A DNA stretch of 64,000 nucleotides from an uncultured Clostridium sp. Its GTDB lineage: Bacteria > Bacillota > Clostridia > TANB77 > CAG-508. Below, piece after piece: positions 1-8,527 of this stretch. The notes beneath the pieces were generated by a model. It did no database searches. It was not told where the DNA came from and was given only the letters and a program-made list of their open reading frames with translations. The stretch spans positions 1 through 64,000 of the forward strand of contig USFW01000005.1 of NCBI GenBank assembly GCA_900553985.1, read 5' to 3'. Position numbers and translations under genes: made by a program. How positions within the stretch are numbered: position 1 is the stretch's first letter; each line of letters begins with the position of its first letter.

Positions 1-642
1 TATCCATACAAACATACTTCCATCACTTGTCATTGCATTTGCCCACTTACTTCCTCCTTGAGTATCTGCTTCTGGGCCTACATATTTTATTGGTTTCATA
101 TTTCCACCTAATTTTGGTGTATTTACTTTTACTTTTTTATCTCCATTTGATACATCATTATAACTATACCACTCTTCATCTGATTTTTTTGTTACTTCCC
201 AATATTTAGCTACATTTTCTGGTTGCTCTACTGGTCCATTTTCTATTTCTCCATTTTTCTCTATATTTCCTTCTTGGTCTACGAGATATGAATTTTTACT
301 ATCTTCATAGTTTACTACTAAATTATCATTTCCCCCATCTTCTACTGTTACATTTTTTGCTCCATCACCTAATAATTGCTCTTGCAATTCTGCCGATGTT
401 ACTATTGTCGAAACATTATCTGCTTGCTTTTTCATTTTCAAGCTTTGCATTGCTAACCCTATTTGTTCTTTTTCTGCTCCTACCGTATTTGCTTTTTTTG
501 CTTCTGTTGCTTGTGTTAATATTCCACTATCTCCCGTTAACATTGCTATACTTACTCCTGCTAATATTAATAATACGATAATTGTAATTACTAATGCTAT
601 TAAAGTAATCCCCTTGCTAGAATTGTTCATTTTTATTTTCAT
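1..642 (-). CDS. Surface protein with prepilin-like N-terminus (partial)
   Basis: The reading frame is open from an ATG at 642 to the left edge, so only the first 214 residues are visible. A lysine-containing head is followed by GITLIALVITIIVLLILAG, the class III prepilin-type processing and membrane segment, then MLTG and a short helical stretch. The rest is a soluble region rich in Gly, Asp and Asn, ending near WANAMTSDGSMFVWI. An AAGGGGTG ribosome site precedes the ATG, and a strong promoter lies at 784-812. The N-terminus is almost the same as that of the leucine-rich-repeat protein at 31187-33145, so both are probably exported or assembled by one pseudopilin-type machinery (inference). 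The function of the C-terminal part is unknown. It has its own promoter, so it is not part of the ribosomal operon upstream. Confidence 0.75.
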   Translation of the reverse strand, partial: MKIKMNNSSKGITLIALVITIIVLLILAGVSIAMLTGDSGILTQATEAKKANTVGAEKEQIGLAMQSLKMKKQADNVSTIVTSAELQEQLLGDGAKNVTVEDGGNDNLVVNYEDSKNSYLVDQEGNIEKNGEIENGPVEQPENVAKYWEVTKKSDEEWYSYNDVSNGDKKVKVNTPKLGGNMKPIKYVGPEADTQGGSKWANAMTSDGSMFVWI

Positions 643-783
643 TTGCTTTTTACACCCCTTCTTTTGTTTATTAACATTAATTTATTAGGTTAACTTTTAG
701 TAGTATCTTCCATTTTTATTCTTTTATTCAAGAAAATCTTTAAAAGTCTAATCTAATAAAATCAAGTTAATTAGTATGTTAAA

Positions 784-812
784 ATTATATACTATAAGCA
801 TTAAATAGTCAA
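784..812 (-). promoter_or_regulatory. Promoter of prepilin-like gene
   Basis: On the minus strand there is a -35 TTGACT (812-807), a 17-base spacer and a -10 TATAAT (789-784). It would give a leader of about 135 nt before the ATG at 642. Confidence 0.7.
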
Positions 813-832
813 ACTTGATTCAAACTTTATCA

Positions 833-870
833 ACAAAAAAAAGAGTCAAATTCAATATTCAACTCTTTTT
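833..870 (-). terminator. Terminator of the ribosomal operon after rplQ
   Basis: Minus-strand hairpin with an AAAGAGT/ACTCTTT stem followed by a run of eight T. It starts a few bases after the rplQ stop and probably ends the whole S10-spc-alpha transcript. Confidence 0.7.
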
Positions 871-878
871 CTATTCAA

Positions 879-1415
879 TTATATTAATTGTAATATAGCA
901 ACTTCTGCTCCGTCTCCTCTTCTTGGACCAGCTTTAATTATTCTTGTATAACCTCCAACATTTTTACCTGCATATTTTGGAGCTATTTCATTAAATAGTT
1001 TATCTAATAAATCTACATTATTACCATTGCTATCTTTTACTTTATTTATTTTTTTCATCATTTTTCTTCTTGCATTTAATCTTGATGGCATGTCTTTTTG
1101 TCTTTTTTCTACTTTTTCTTCTTTTACAACTTTTAAGTATTCTTTTCCATTTTTGCTTTTAACTAGTTCTGTTACTTTATTTCCATTATCATCTAGTTTA
1201 GCTTTTACTACTTTAACATCTACCATTTCAAAATTATCTTTTTCTTTTATTGCAAGTGATATTATGCTATCAGCAATTGATTTTACTTCTTTTGCTCTTG
1301 CTAATGTTGTTTCAACTTTACCATGCATAATTAAGTCTGTTGTTAAAGTTTTTAACATTGCCATTCTAACATCTGTTTTTCTACCTAATTTTCTATTTGT
1401 AGCCACTTTTTTCAC
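879..1415 (-). CDS. rplQ: 50S ribosomal protein L17 with internal insertion
   Basis: L17 of the large subunit, at the usual last place after rpoA. The conserved start (RKLGRKTDVRMAML) and end (GGYTRIIKAGPRRGD) are clear. The protein is 178 residues, whereas the family is usually about 115-130. The extra residues form a charged Lys/Glu/Val-rich block at roughly residues 58-110, between the helix after the AKEVKSIADSIISLA segment and the conserved LFNEIAP region. The frame is uninterrupted and codon use matches the neighbours, so the insertion is probably real. Confidence 0.95.
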   Translation of the reverse strand: MKKVATNRKLGRKTDVRMAMLKTLTTDLIMHGKVETTLARAKEVKSIADSIISLAIKEKDNFEMVDVKVVKAKLDDNGNKVTELVKSKNGKEYLKVVKEEKVEKRQKDMPSRLNARRKMMKKINKVKDSNGNNVDLLDKLFNEIAPKYAGKNVGGYTRIIKAGPRRGDGAEVAILQLI

Positions 1416-1433
1416 CTTCCTTATTATATATTC

Positions 1434-2381
1434 CTATTCATCATCTTTAGCAAAGTCTAATCCTAATGCATGTAATTTTGCAGTTACTTCATCAAAAGAT
1501 TTCTTTCCTAAATTTCTTACCTTCATCATATCTGCTTCTGTTTTATTTGTTAAATCTTCAACAGTTGCAATTCCTGCTCTTTTTAAACAGTTAAATGATC
1601 TTACAGATAATTCAAGTTCTTCTATTGACATTTCTAAGACTTTTTCTTTCTTAGATTCTTCTTTTTCAACCATTACTTGTGTATTTTTAGCTGCTTCTGA
1701 TAAGTCTATAAATAATTCTAAATGACCTGTCATTACTTTAGCAGCTAAGCTTAATGCTTCATGAGCTTTAAGGCTTCCATCTGTCCAAACTTCTATTACT
1801 AATTTATCATAATCTACCATTTGTCCAACTCTAGTGTTTTCTACTTGATAATTTACTTTTTTTACTGGTGTATAGATAGAATCAATTGGAAGAACAGATA
1901 TATCTTGATTTGGTTTTTTATTTTTATCAGATGAGTTATATCCTCTACCTCTATCAGCAGTCATTTCCATTTGTAGGTTTCCACCTGCTGAAACAGTTGC
2001 TATATGTAAATCTGGATTTAATATTTCTACTGTTCCATCTGTTATTATATCTCCTGCTAATACTTCACCTTCACCTTTATGGTCTATTCTTAAAACTTTT
2101 TCTTCATTTCCATCAAATTTTAGTCTAACATTTTTTAAGTTTACTATTATTTCTGGTACATCTTCTACAACATTAGCAACTGTTGAGAATTCATGTAATA
2201 CGCCATCTATTTTAACACTTGTTATTGCACATCCTGGAAGTGATGAAAGTAGTATTCTTCTTAGAGAATTTCCTATTGTAACTCCATAACCTCTTTCTAA
2301 TGGTTCACATACAAATTTTGCATAATTATTTGTATCATCTACCTCTAGACATTCAATATTTGGCTTTTCAAATTCTATCAT
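1434..2381 (-). CDS. rpoA: RNA polymerase alpha subunit
   Basis: Alpha subunit of RNA polymerase, 315 residues, the normal length. The N-terminal assembly domain shows the typical GYGVTIGNSLRRILLSSLPG segment. The C-terminal DNA-binding domain (about residues 245-310) shows ELELSVRSFNCLKRAGI and VRNLGKKSFDEV. It lies between rpsD and rplQ, 18 bases before rplQ, and an AGGAGG-like site precedes the ATG. Confidence 0.98.
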   Translation of the reverse strand: MIEFEKPNIECLEVDDTNNYAKFVCEPLERGYGVTIGNSLRRILLSSLPGCAITSVKIDGVLHEFSTVANVVEDVPEIIVNLKNVRLKFDGNEEKVLRIDHKGEGEVLAGDIITDGTVEILNPDLHIATVSAGGNLQMEMTADRGRGYNSSDKNKKPNQDISVLPIDSIYTPVKKVNYQVENTRVGQMVDYDKLVIEVWTDGSLKAHEALSLAAKVMTGHLELFIDLSEAAKNTQVMVEKEESKKEKVLEMSIEELELSVRSFNCLKRAGIATVEDLTNKTEADMMKVRNLGKKSFDEVTAKLHALGLDFAKDDE

Positions 2382-2488
2382 TTTTACCTCCTAATATTCG
2401 AGAATATATCTCAAACTTTTTACAAACTTCATAGGTTTCTTTAGTAAATTTATTAAAGTTTTGACTAAACCTTTATTATCTACTTTTA

Positions 2489-3115
2489 TTATTTTGAGTA
2501 AAGCTCTACTATTAAATGTTCCTCGATTGGAAGATCTATATCTTCTCTAGAAGCTAATCTGATTACTTTACCACTCATTTTTTCACTGTCTTTTTCTAAC
2601 CAAGCTGGAATTGGTCTTTTACTAGATTCTTCAACATTTACTTTAATAGTACTGTTATCTTTTTTGCTTTCTTTTACAGATATAACATCTCCTGGTTTTA
2701 CTAAATAAGATGGTATATCAACTCTTTTTCCATTAACTTCGAATTGAGCATGGTTTACAAATTGTCTTGCTTGTGCTCTTGATGTACCAAATCCTAATCT
2801 GTATACAACATTATCTAATCTACTTTCTAATATTTGTAATAGATTTTCACCTGTTACACCTTTTTTGTTTGAAGCCATTTCAAAATATTTTCTAAATTGT
2901 TTTTCTCCAACTCCATAATATGCTTTAGTTTTTTGTTTTTCTCTTAATTGAGTTCCGTATTCAGAAAGTTTTGCTCTTTTTTGTCCGTGTTGTCCTGGTG
3001 CATAATTTCTTCTTGAAATACTACATTTATCAGAATAACATCTTTCACCTTTTAAGAACAATTTTTGTCCTTCTCTACGGCATCTACGACATTGTTCGTC
3101 TTTATATCTTGCCAT
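2489..3115 (-). CDS. rpsD: 30S ribosomal protein S4, zinc-type
   Basis: S4, 208 residues, a primary 16S rRNA binder. The N-terminus has four cysteines (C9, C12, C26, C31 in CRRC...CYSDKC), the zinc-binding C+ form. The S4 RNA-binding domain is visible as LESRLDNVVYRLGF and VNGKRVDIPSYLVKPGD. It sits inside the alpha operon between rpsK and rpoA. The 149-base gap after rpsK has no gene. Confidence 0.98.
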   Translation of the reverse strand: MARYKDEQCRRCRREGQKLFLKGERCYSDKCSISRRNYAPGQHGQKRAKLSEYGTQLREKQKTKAYYGVGEKQFRKYFEMASNKKGVTGENLLQILESRLDNVVYRLGFGTSRAQARQFVNHAQFEVNGKRVDIPSYLVKPGDVISVKESKKDNSTIKVNVEESSKRPIPAWLEKDSEKMSGKVIRLASREDIDLPIEEHLIVELYSK

Positions 3116-3264
3116 TTTATTTCTCCTTTCTTTTCTAATGACAAAGGATAATTTTCTATTCTATATGATAGATTTTTTCTCCTTTTACTTGGATATTTTT
3201 AAAATTTCTTCGACATAATAAATAATATCATGTATCTTTATTTGTCTTTTTATATAAATTCTAA

Positions 3265-3663
3265 TTAAACTCTTCTTCTTTTTGGTGGTCTACAACCATT
3301 GTGTGGTATTGGTGTTACATCTTTGATTGCACTTATTTCTAATCCTGCTGTTTGTAATGCTCTAATTGCTGCTTCTCTACCAGCTCCAGGACCTTTAACA
3401 AATACTTCTACTGATTTTAAACCATGTTCCATTGCTGTTTTTGCTGCTGTTTCAGCAACTTGACCAGCTGCAAATGGTGTACTTTTTCTAGAACCTTTGA
3501 ATCCTAGTTCTCCAGCACTTCCCCAAGATATTGCATTACCTTGTACATCTGTTATTGTTACTATTGTATTATTGAAACTAGAATGGATATGTGCTTGACC
3601 TTTTTCTATATTTTTTCTATTTCTTCTTGCAACTGTTTTTCTAGTAGTATTTTTATTAGCCAT
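3265..3663 (-). CDS. rpsK: 30S ribosomal protein S11
   Basis: S11, 132 residues, of the small-subunit platform. Recognised from GQAHIHSSFNNTIVTITD and the C-terminal TPIPHNGCRPPKRRRV. It follows rpsM by 55 bases, with a clear ribosome site (GGAGGG) before the ATG. Confidence 0.98.
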   Translation of the reverse strand: MANKNTTRKTVARRNRKNIEKGQAHIHSSFNNTIVTITDVQGNAISWGSAGELGFKGSRKSTPFAAGQVAETAAKTAMEHGLKSVEVFVKGPGAGREAAIRALQTAGLEISAIKDVTPIPHNGCRPPKRRRV

Positions 3664-3718
3664 TATCTATTTCCCTCCTTATAAGCATTAGATATTTTCT
3701 ATATAAGATTTCTTTTAA

Positions 3719-4087
3719 TTATTTTTTGCTTTTACTAACTAATTTTCTAGGACCTTTTCTTGTTCTAGCATTAGTTTTTGTTCTTTGACCTCTAACTGGA
3801 AGACCTCTTCTATGTCTTAGTCCTCTATAGCATCCTATTTCTGTTAATCTTTTGATGTTTAATGCTACTTCTCTTCTTAAATCACCTTCAACTGTATATG
3901 ATTCGTCAATAACTTTTCTTATGCTATTAACTTCATCATCTGTTAAGTCTTTTATTCTTGTATCTGGGTTTATTCCAGCTTTTTCTAAGATTTTTCTAGA
4001 ACTTGTTACACCTATTCCATAAATATATGTAAGTCCTATTTCTACTCTTTTTTCTTTAGGTAAATCTACTCCTGCTATACGAGCCAT
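3719..4087 (-). CDS. rpsM: 30S ribosomal protein S13
   Basis: S13, 122 residues, which forms intersubunit bridges in the small-subunit head. Recognised from MARIAGVDLP and the C-terminal GLPVRGQRTKTNARTRKG. The frame is open to an earlier start at 4105, but that codon lies in the GGAGGTGC ribosome site; the ATG at 4087 is 8 bases after this site and gives the family start MARIAG. The 187-base gap upstream contains nested inverted repeats. Confidence 0.97.
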   Translation of the reverse strand: MARIAGVDLPKEKRVEIGLTYIYGIGVTSSRKILEKAGINPDTRIKDLTDDEVNSIRKVIDESYTVEGDLRREVALNIKRLTEIGCYRGLRHRRGLPVRGQRTKTNARTRKGPRKLVSKSKK

Positions 4088-4199
4088 ATTTTTTTGCACC
4101 TCCAAAATTTTTTATTTTGTTGTTTGTCCAATTTTACCTTAAAGGTGAAATGCACTAGCGTTTACTCTAGTCTTTAAGCTTTTAAAGGACATATATATA

Positions 4200-4257
4200 A
4201 ACACAAATTTGATATGTAAACCTTTTGGGGTTTCACAGCCGCTACCTAATTTGTGTT
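4200..4257 (-). other. Nested inverted repeat between rpmJ and rpsM
   Basis: A perfect 10-base inverted repeat (AACACAAATT at 4200-4209, AATTTGTGTT at 4248-4257) encloses a second hairpin, AAACC/GGTTT at 4218-4233. In RNA this would be a branched element about 113 nt upstream of the rpsM start, where alpha-operon control acts in enterobacteria. No gene is visible in this gap. Confidence 0.5.
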
Positions 4258-4274
4258 ATTAACTTGTTTAAGGA

Positions 4275-4388
4275 TTAACCTTGTCTTTGTTTGTGTTTAG
4301 GGTTTTCACAAATAACTCTAATTACACCTTTTCTTTTTATTATCTTACATTTATCGCATATTTTCTTTACTGATGGTCTTACTTTCAT
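4275..4388 (-). CDS. rpmJ: 50S ribosomal protein L36
   Basis: A 37-residue L36. It starts MKVRPSVKKICDKCK and ends HKQRQG. The zinc ligands are C11, C14, C27 and H32, the complete C+ pattern. A GGGAGGTGC ribosome site lies about 7 bases before the ATG. It sits between infA and rpsM as usual. Confidence 0.97.
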   Translation of the reverse strand: MKVRPSVKKICDKCKIIKRKGVIRVICENPKHKQRQG

Positions 4389-4518
4389 TTTTGCACCTCC
4401 CTTAAATTTTACATGGATTATTATTTCCAATGACTAGATATATTTTTGGGTTAATTTTTAACTTTTACTAATACTTAATTTATATCAGTTAAATATTTAT
4501 TTCTTTTGTATTCTTATA

Positions 4519-4737
4519 TTATTTTGCTCTCCAAGTGATTCTGCCTCTATTTAAGTCATATGGTGAAAGTTCAACTTTTACCTTATCACCTGGTAAAATT
4601 TTTATATAATTCATTCTTAGTTTACCTGAAATATGAGCTAATATTTGATGTCCATTTTCAAGTTCTACTTTAAAGTTAGTATTTGGTAGTGATTCTACAA
4701 CTACTCCTTCTACTTCAATAACATCTTCTTTTGCCAA
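4519..4737 (-). CDS. infA: Translation initiation factor IF-1, TTG start
   Basis: IF-1, an OB-fold protein that binds the 30S A site. The start is a TTG at 4737: the codons after it read AKEDVIEVEG, the family N-terminus, an AAGGAGG site lies 6-7 bases upstream, and the product is 72 residues, the standard length. The frame is open upstream to another TTG at 4761, but that would place the ribosome site inside the gene. It lies between map and rpmJ. Confidence 0.96.
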   Translation of the reverse strand: MAKEDVIEVEGVVVESLPNTNFKVELENGHQILAHISGKLRMNYIKILPGDKVKVELSPYDLNRGRITWRAK

Positions 4738-4826
4738 AGTTTTTCCCTCCTTAAAGAGCAAATTTTTTATATTTTTTTACAAAATTATCCTATTATGGAT
4801 AATAACTACTTAAGTATACAACATAA

Positions 4827-5597
4827 TTAAAGAATTGTCAATATTTCTGGCTCTTTTTCTGTAATTAAAATTGTATTTTCATAATGTGCTGACAAACTTC
4901 CATCTTCTGTTATTATCGTCCATCCATCATCTAATTCTAATATATTAGGTTTTCCTTCTATTACCATTGGTTCTATTGCAAGTGTCATTCCTGGTTCTAG
5001 TCTTATTCCTCTACCTGCTTTTCCATAGTTAGGAATTCCTGGATCTTCATGCATTTGTCTTCCTATTCCATGTCCTTGAAATTCTCTTACTACTGAATAT
5101 CCTTGTGAATGAACAAATTCTCCAATCGCATGACATACATCACCAATTCTATTTCCAGGTTTAGCAAATTTTATTCCTTCAAAAAATGCTTGTTTTGTAA
5201 CTTCAACTAATCTTTTTGCTTCTTTTGAAACATTTCCTACCATAAATGTTCTTGCAGCATCTCCATTAAAACCATCTTTTAAAGCTACTGTATCAACACT
5301 TACTATATCCCCATCTTTAATTATTTTGTTTTTTGATGGTATTCCATGTATTACTTCATCATTTATTGATACACATATAGATGCTGGATATTTAGGAACT
5401 CCTCTTATTCCTATATCATATCCTTTTTCTGCTGGAATGGCTCCTAATTTTCTCATTGTTTTTTCTGCTATCTCATCTAATTCTAATGTAGTCATTCCTG
5501 GTTTTATTCTTTTTTCTAGTTCTTCATATGTTAAAGCAACTACCTTGCAAGCTTCTCTCATTAGTTCAATTTCTTTTTTTGATTTTATTGTTACCAT
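4827..5597 (-). CDS. map: Methionine aminopeptidase, type I
   Basis: Removes the initiator methionine from nascent proteins. At 256 residues it fits type Ia. The metal ligands appear in order: Asp in VSVDTVALK, Asp in NGDAARTF, His in GHGIG, Glu in IEPMVI and Glu in HYENTILIT. No N-terminal zinc-finger extension is present. It lies 38 bases after adk and before infA, the classic spc-operon order. Confidence 0.97.
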   Translation of the reverse strand: MVTIKSKKEIELMREACKVVALTYEELEKRIKPGMTTLELDEIAEKTMRKLGAIPAEKGYDIGIRGVPKYPASICVSINDEVIHGIPSKNKIIKDGDIVSVDTVALKDGFNGDAARTFMVGNVSKEAKRLVEVTKQAFFEGIKFAKPGNRIGDVCHAIGEFVHSQGYSVVREFQGHGIGRQMHEDPGIPNYGKAGRGIRLEPGMTLAIEPMVIEGKPNILELDDGWTIITEDGSLSAHYENTILITEKEPEILTIL

Positions 5598-5635
5598 TTT
5601 TAATCCTTCTTTCTAATAAAAATAGAAAAGTTAAT

Positions 5636-6301
5636 TTATTTATTTTTTAATATATTTACTATATCTTCTGCCACGTCTTTTCCTAATTTATTAACTGATT
5701 TACTTACTAATTCTGTTTGTAATTTTCCTGTTTTTGTATAATATTCTACTAATGGACTTGTTTGGTCTATATAGTTTCTAAATCTTGATTTAACTGTTTC
5801 AACATTGTCATCTGCTCTTTGCACTAATTCAGCTCCACATTTATCACATACATTTTCTTTTTTTGGTGGATTTAATATTAAATTATATACTGTTTTACAT
5901 TCTTGATTAGAGCACACTCTTCTGTTTACTATTCTTTCTATTATTTCTTCTTCTGGTGTTTCTAAGTTTATAACTATATCAACTTCTTTTCCTTCTTGTT
6001 TTAATATTTCATCTAATGCTTCTGCTTGTTTAACTGTTCTTGGGAATCCGTCTAATATAATTCCTTTTTGTACATCATCTTGTTTTAATCTATCTTTTAC
6101 TATATCAATTGTCACTTCATCTGGTACTAAATTTCCTTTTGATATATATTCATTTGCTAATTTTCCTAATTCTGTTTGCTCTTTTATGTTTTTTCTAAAT
6201 ATATCTCCTGTTGACACTTGTGGAATATCTAATTTTTCTGATAATATTCCTGCAACTGTTCCTTTGCCAGTTCCTGGAGCTCCTAACATAATTATTGTCA
6301 T
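5636..6301 (-). CDS. adk: Adenylate kinase, zinc-type LID
   Basis: Interconverts ATP+AMP and 2 ADP. The P-loop GAPGTGKGT is at residues 7-15. The LID domain has four cysteines (CSNQEC ... CDKC), the zinc-binding long form common in Gram-positive bacteria. Length is 221 residues. It is separated from secY by 429 bases with a strong hairpin and repeats, and it has its own promoter at 6373-6401. Confidence 0.97.
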   Translation of the reverse strand: MTIIMLGAPGTGKGTVAGILSEKLDIPQVSTGDIFRKNIKEQTELGKLANEYISKGNLVPDEVTIDIVKDRLKQDDVQKGIILDGFPRTVKQAEALDEILKQEGKEVDIVINLETPEEEIIERIVNRRVCSNQECKTVYNLILNPPKKENVCDKCGAELVQRADDNVETVKSRFRNYIDQTSPLVEYYTKTGKLQTELVSKSVNKLGKDVAEDIVNILKNK

Positions 6302-6372
6302 TTATAACACTTCCTTTACTTTTGTTTTAGACATAATAGCCTTTTCAATATATAATATATTTTTTTGATTAT

Positions 6373-6401
6373 AGTATACATTGAAAAAGTTATTATCGCA
6401 A
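6373..6401 (-). promoter_or_regulatory. Promoter of adk-map-infA
   Basis: Minus strand: TTGCGA (6401-6396), a 17-base spacer, TATACT (6378-6373). It would allow adk and the downstream genes to be expressed apart from the S10 promoter. Confidence 0.55.
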
Positions 6402-6547
6402 GTTTCTTAAAAACTTTTTTATATTATAAATTTTAAAATACTTTTTATTTATAAGTTTAATGATTTTTATTTTTGAATACAAATTACCTCTAAATTATTA
6501 AAACTTTTTCTATTTATATTAATATCATAGTTTTAAATTTAATTTAA

Positions 6548-6580
6548 TAATTTTTATCTTAGACCCTAAAATCATCAAAA
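6548..6580. repeat. Degraded copy of interspersed palindromic repeat
   Basis: Matches the repeat at 6623-6651 and its right flank in most positions (TTTTTATCTTAGACCCTAAA against TTTTTGTCTCCGACCCCAAA, then ATCATCAAA in both). Differences fall mainly in the loop. Confidence 0.55.
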
Positions 6581-6622
6581 TTGCGAAAATTTTTTACTAA
6601 TTAAAAAATCAATTTTGAATCG

Positions 6623-6651
6623 ATGATTTTTGTCTCCGACCCCAAAATCAT
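6623..6651. repeat. Interspersed palindromic repeat, copy 1
   Basis: 29 bases: arm ATGATTTT (6623-6630), 13-base loop TGTCTCCGACCCC, arm AAAATCAT (6644-6651). The loop contains a smaller GTC/GAC inverted repeat. Near-identical copies lie at 25657 and 39018, all next to gene ends. Confidence 0.85.
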
Positions 6652-6678
6652 CAAATTTATCATCTATAAAATCTTTTA

Positions 6679-6703
6679 GGGGAAAGAGTTTTTCTCTGTC
6701 CCC
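6679..6703 (-). terminator. Terminator-like hairpin after secY
   Basis: Arms GGGGAAAGAG and CTCTGTCCCC with a five-T loop and one mismatch. It lies 28 bases after the secY stop. The T-run after the hairpin is stronger on the plus strand, so direction is uncertain; it may instead belong to the palindromic repeat family next to it. Confidence 0.55.
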
Positions 6704-6730
6704 AAATTTTTTCTTATTATTTTACTTATT

Positions 6731-8053
6731 TTATTTTTCCAAAAATCCTTTATAGTGTCTCATTGCTAAGAATGATTCTAATTGTTGAACTGTTTCTAGC
6801 GCAACTCCTACAACGATTAAGATTGATGTTCCTCCAAATGCAATATTTAGATTTGTAAATCTTAATAACATTGGTAAAATTGCTATTACTGCTAAAAATA
6901 GTCCTCCAAAGAATGTTAATTTTGAAATTATTGATGATAAGTATTCTGTTGTTGGTTTTCCTGCTCTTATTCCAGGTATGAATCCACCATTTTTCTTAAT
7001 ATTATTTGATACTTCTGCTGGATTAAATGTTGCATAAGTATAGAAGAATGTGAATCCTAATATTAATAGTAAATATACTATTGCATTTCCTATTGTATAT
7101 CCAATAGGTACATTTGTTGTAGATGTAGCTATTGAAAACTTATATAGTCCTGCTAAAAATCCTGTTTGATTTGCTATGTCTTTTACAAATATTTGTATAA
7201 TCATAGCTGGGAACGTCATAAATGATGAAGCAAAAATTACCGGCATAACCCCTGCCATTGCAAGTTTTAATGGTATATGTGTATTTTGTGCTCCTACCAT
7301 TTTTCTTCCAACAACTCTTTTTGAGTATTGAACTGGTACTCTTCTTTCAGCTTGTTGTACAAATACAACTCCTGCTATTAAAAGTATTGCTCCTATTATA
7401 ATTCCTAAAGCTGTTAATAATCCAACTGTACTAAATCCTGTTTCTGGCATTATTAATCCCCATATACTTGTGATAGCACTTGGCAATTTAGAAACTATAC
7501 CAACAAATATTAATAGTGAAATACCATTTCCTACTCCCTTGCTTGTGATTTGTTCTCCTAACCACATTAATATTGATGTTCCTGCAACAAGTCCTATTAC
7601 TACTAATGCTCCTGTTAAGAAACTATTATCAACAAATATTCCTGTTGATTTGTATGAGAAGTAGATTCCAATAGATTCAACTAATGCTAAAACTAATGTT
7701 AAAATCTTTGTATATTTATTTATTTTTTGTTTTCCTACTTCTCCACCTTCTTTAGCTAATCTTTCTAAAGATGGAATTATAAATGTTAATAATTGAATAA
7801 CTATTGAAGCTGTAATGTATGGACTTATTGACATTGCAAAAACAGAGAATCTTGAGAAGGCTCCTCCAGAAATTATATCAATTAATCCTGCTATGCCTTC
7901 TGTATTTCCCATTGCTTTGTTTAAAGCTATACTATCTACACCAGGTACTGTTATATAACATCCTAGTCTAAATACAACTACTAATAATAATGTATATAAT
8001 AGTCTTTTTCTTACATCAGGTGTCTTTAATGCGTTTTTTAATGTTTTAAACAA
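6731..8053 (-). CDS. secY: Protein translocase subunit SecY, TTG start
   Basis: Core channel of the Sec translocon, 440 residues, with ten membrane segments. Typical features are the start FKTLKNALKTPDVRKRLLYT, the plug region, and C-terminal GIRAGKPTTEYL and LAMRHYKGFLEK. The start codon is TTG at 8053, directly after the rplO stop. The AGAGGTG ribosome site lies in the last codons of rplO, so the two genes are probably translationally coupled. No ATG fits the family start. Confidence 0.97.
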   Translation of the reverse strand: MFKTLKNALKTPDVRKRLLYTLLLVVVFRLGCYITVPGVDSIALNKAMGNTEGIAGLIDIISGGAFSRFSVFAMSISPYITASIVIQLLTFIIPSLERLAKEGGEVGKQKINKYTKILTLVLALVESIGIYFSYKSTGIFVDNSFLTGALVVIGLVAGTSILMWLGEQITSKGVGNGISLLIFVGIVSKLPSAITSIWGLIMPETGFSTVGLLTALGIIIGAILLIAGVVFVQQAERRVPVQYSKRVVGRKMVGAQNTHIPLKLAMAGVMPVIFASSFMTFPAMIIQIFVKDIANQTGFLAGLYKFSIATSTTNVPIGYTIGNAIVYLLLILGFTFFYTYATFNPAEVSNNIKKNGGFIPGIRAGKPTTEYLSSIISKLTFFGGLFLAVIAILPMLLRFTNLNIAFGGTSILIVVGVALETVQQLESFLAMRHYKGFLEK

Positions 8054-8488
8054 TTAAATCACCTCTGCCTTTCCACCTAAAGCTTCTATTTCTTCTTTTG
8101 CCTTAGCTGTAAATCTTGTAGCTTTAACATTTAATTTTTTATCTAATTTTCCTGTTGCTAAAATTACTATACCATCGTTAATTTTTCCAATTATTCCTTC
8201 TTCTAATAGAGTTTCAGCTGTAACATCTGTTGCTTTTGATTTATTTAGCATCTTTAATGTTACTTCTGTATATGTTTTAGCATGAATATTTGTGAATCCT
8301 CTTTTTGGTAATCTTCTATATAATGGTGTTTGTCCACCTTCAAATCCTCTTCTTACTCCACCACCAGATCTAGCTTTTTGACCTTTATGTCCTCTACCTG
8401 ATGTTTTTCCATTACCTGAACTCATTCCACGACCTACTCTATTTCTTTTTACACTTTCTACGGCTGGTTTTAATTCGCTTAGTTTCAT
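8054..8488 (-). CDS. rplO: 50S ribosomal protein L15
   Basis: L15, 144 residues. Recognised from MKLSELKPA, the glycine/arginine-rich region RNRVGRGMSSGNGKTSGRGH and RLPKRGF. It follows rpsE by 39 bases, which leaves no room for rpmD (L30), normally found between them. Confidence 0.97.
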   Translation of the reverse strand: MKLSELKPAVESVKRNRVGRGMSSGNGKTSGRGHKGQKARSGGGVRRGFEGGQTPLYRRLPKRGFTNIHAKTYTEVTLKMLNKSKATDVTAETLLEEGIIGKINDGIVILATGKLDKKLNVKATRFTAKAKEEIEALGGKAEVI

Positions 8489-8527
8489 TCTCGGTTAGCA
8501 CCTCCTTATTTTAATTGTTTAATTCTA

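Larger units (their letters stand above)
6302..6730. other. Gene-free secY-adk spacer
   Basis: A 429-base spacer. From the secY side it holds a strong G/C hairpin (6679-6703), one good and one degraded copy of an interspersed palindromic repeat (6623-6651, 6548-6580), AT-rich filler and the adk promoter. No convincing small ORF was found. Confidence 0.7.

Noticed and set aside
1027..1725. Plus-strand ORF of 232 codons over rplQ/rpoA
   Set aside because: It is antisense to two essential genes and is hydrophobic because of the AT-rich codons of the other strand.
4088..4105. Earlier start for S13 at 4105
   Set aside because: It would place the GGAGGTGC ribosome site inside the gene and add six residues not seen in the family.
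4738..4761. Earlier TTG start for IF-1 at 4761
   Set aside because: The AAGGAGG site lies between it and the TTG at 4737, which gives the exact 72-residue family protein.
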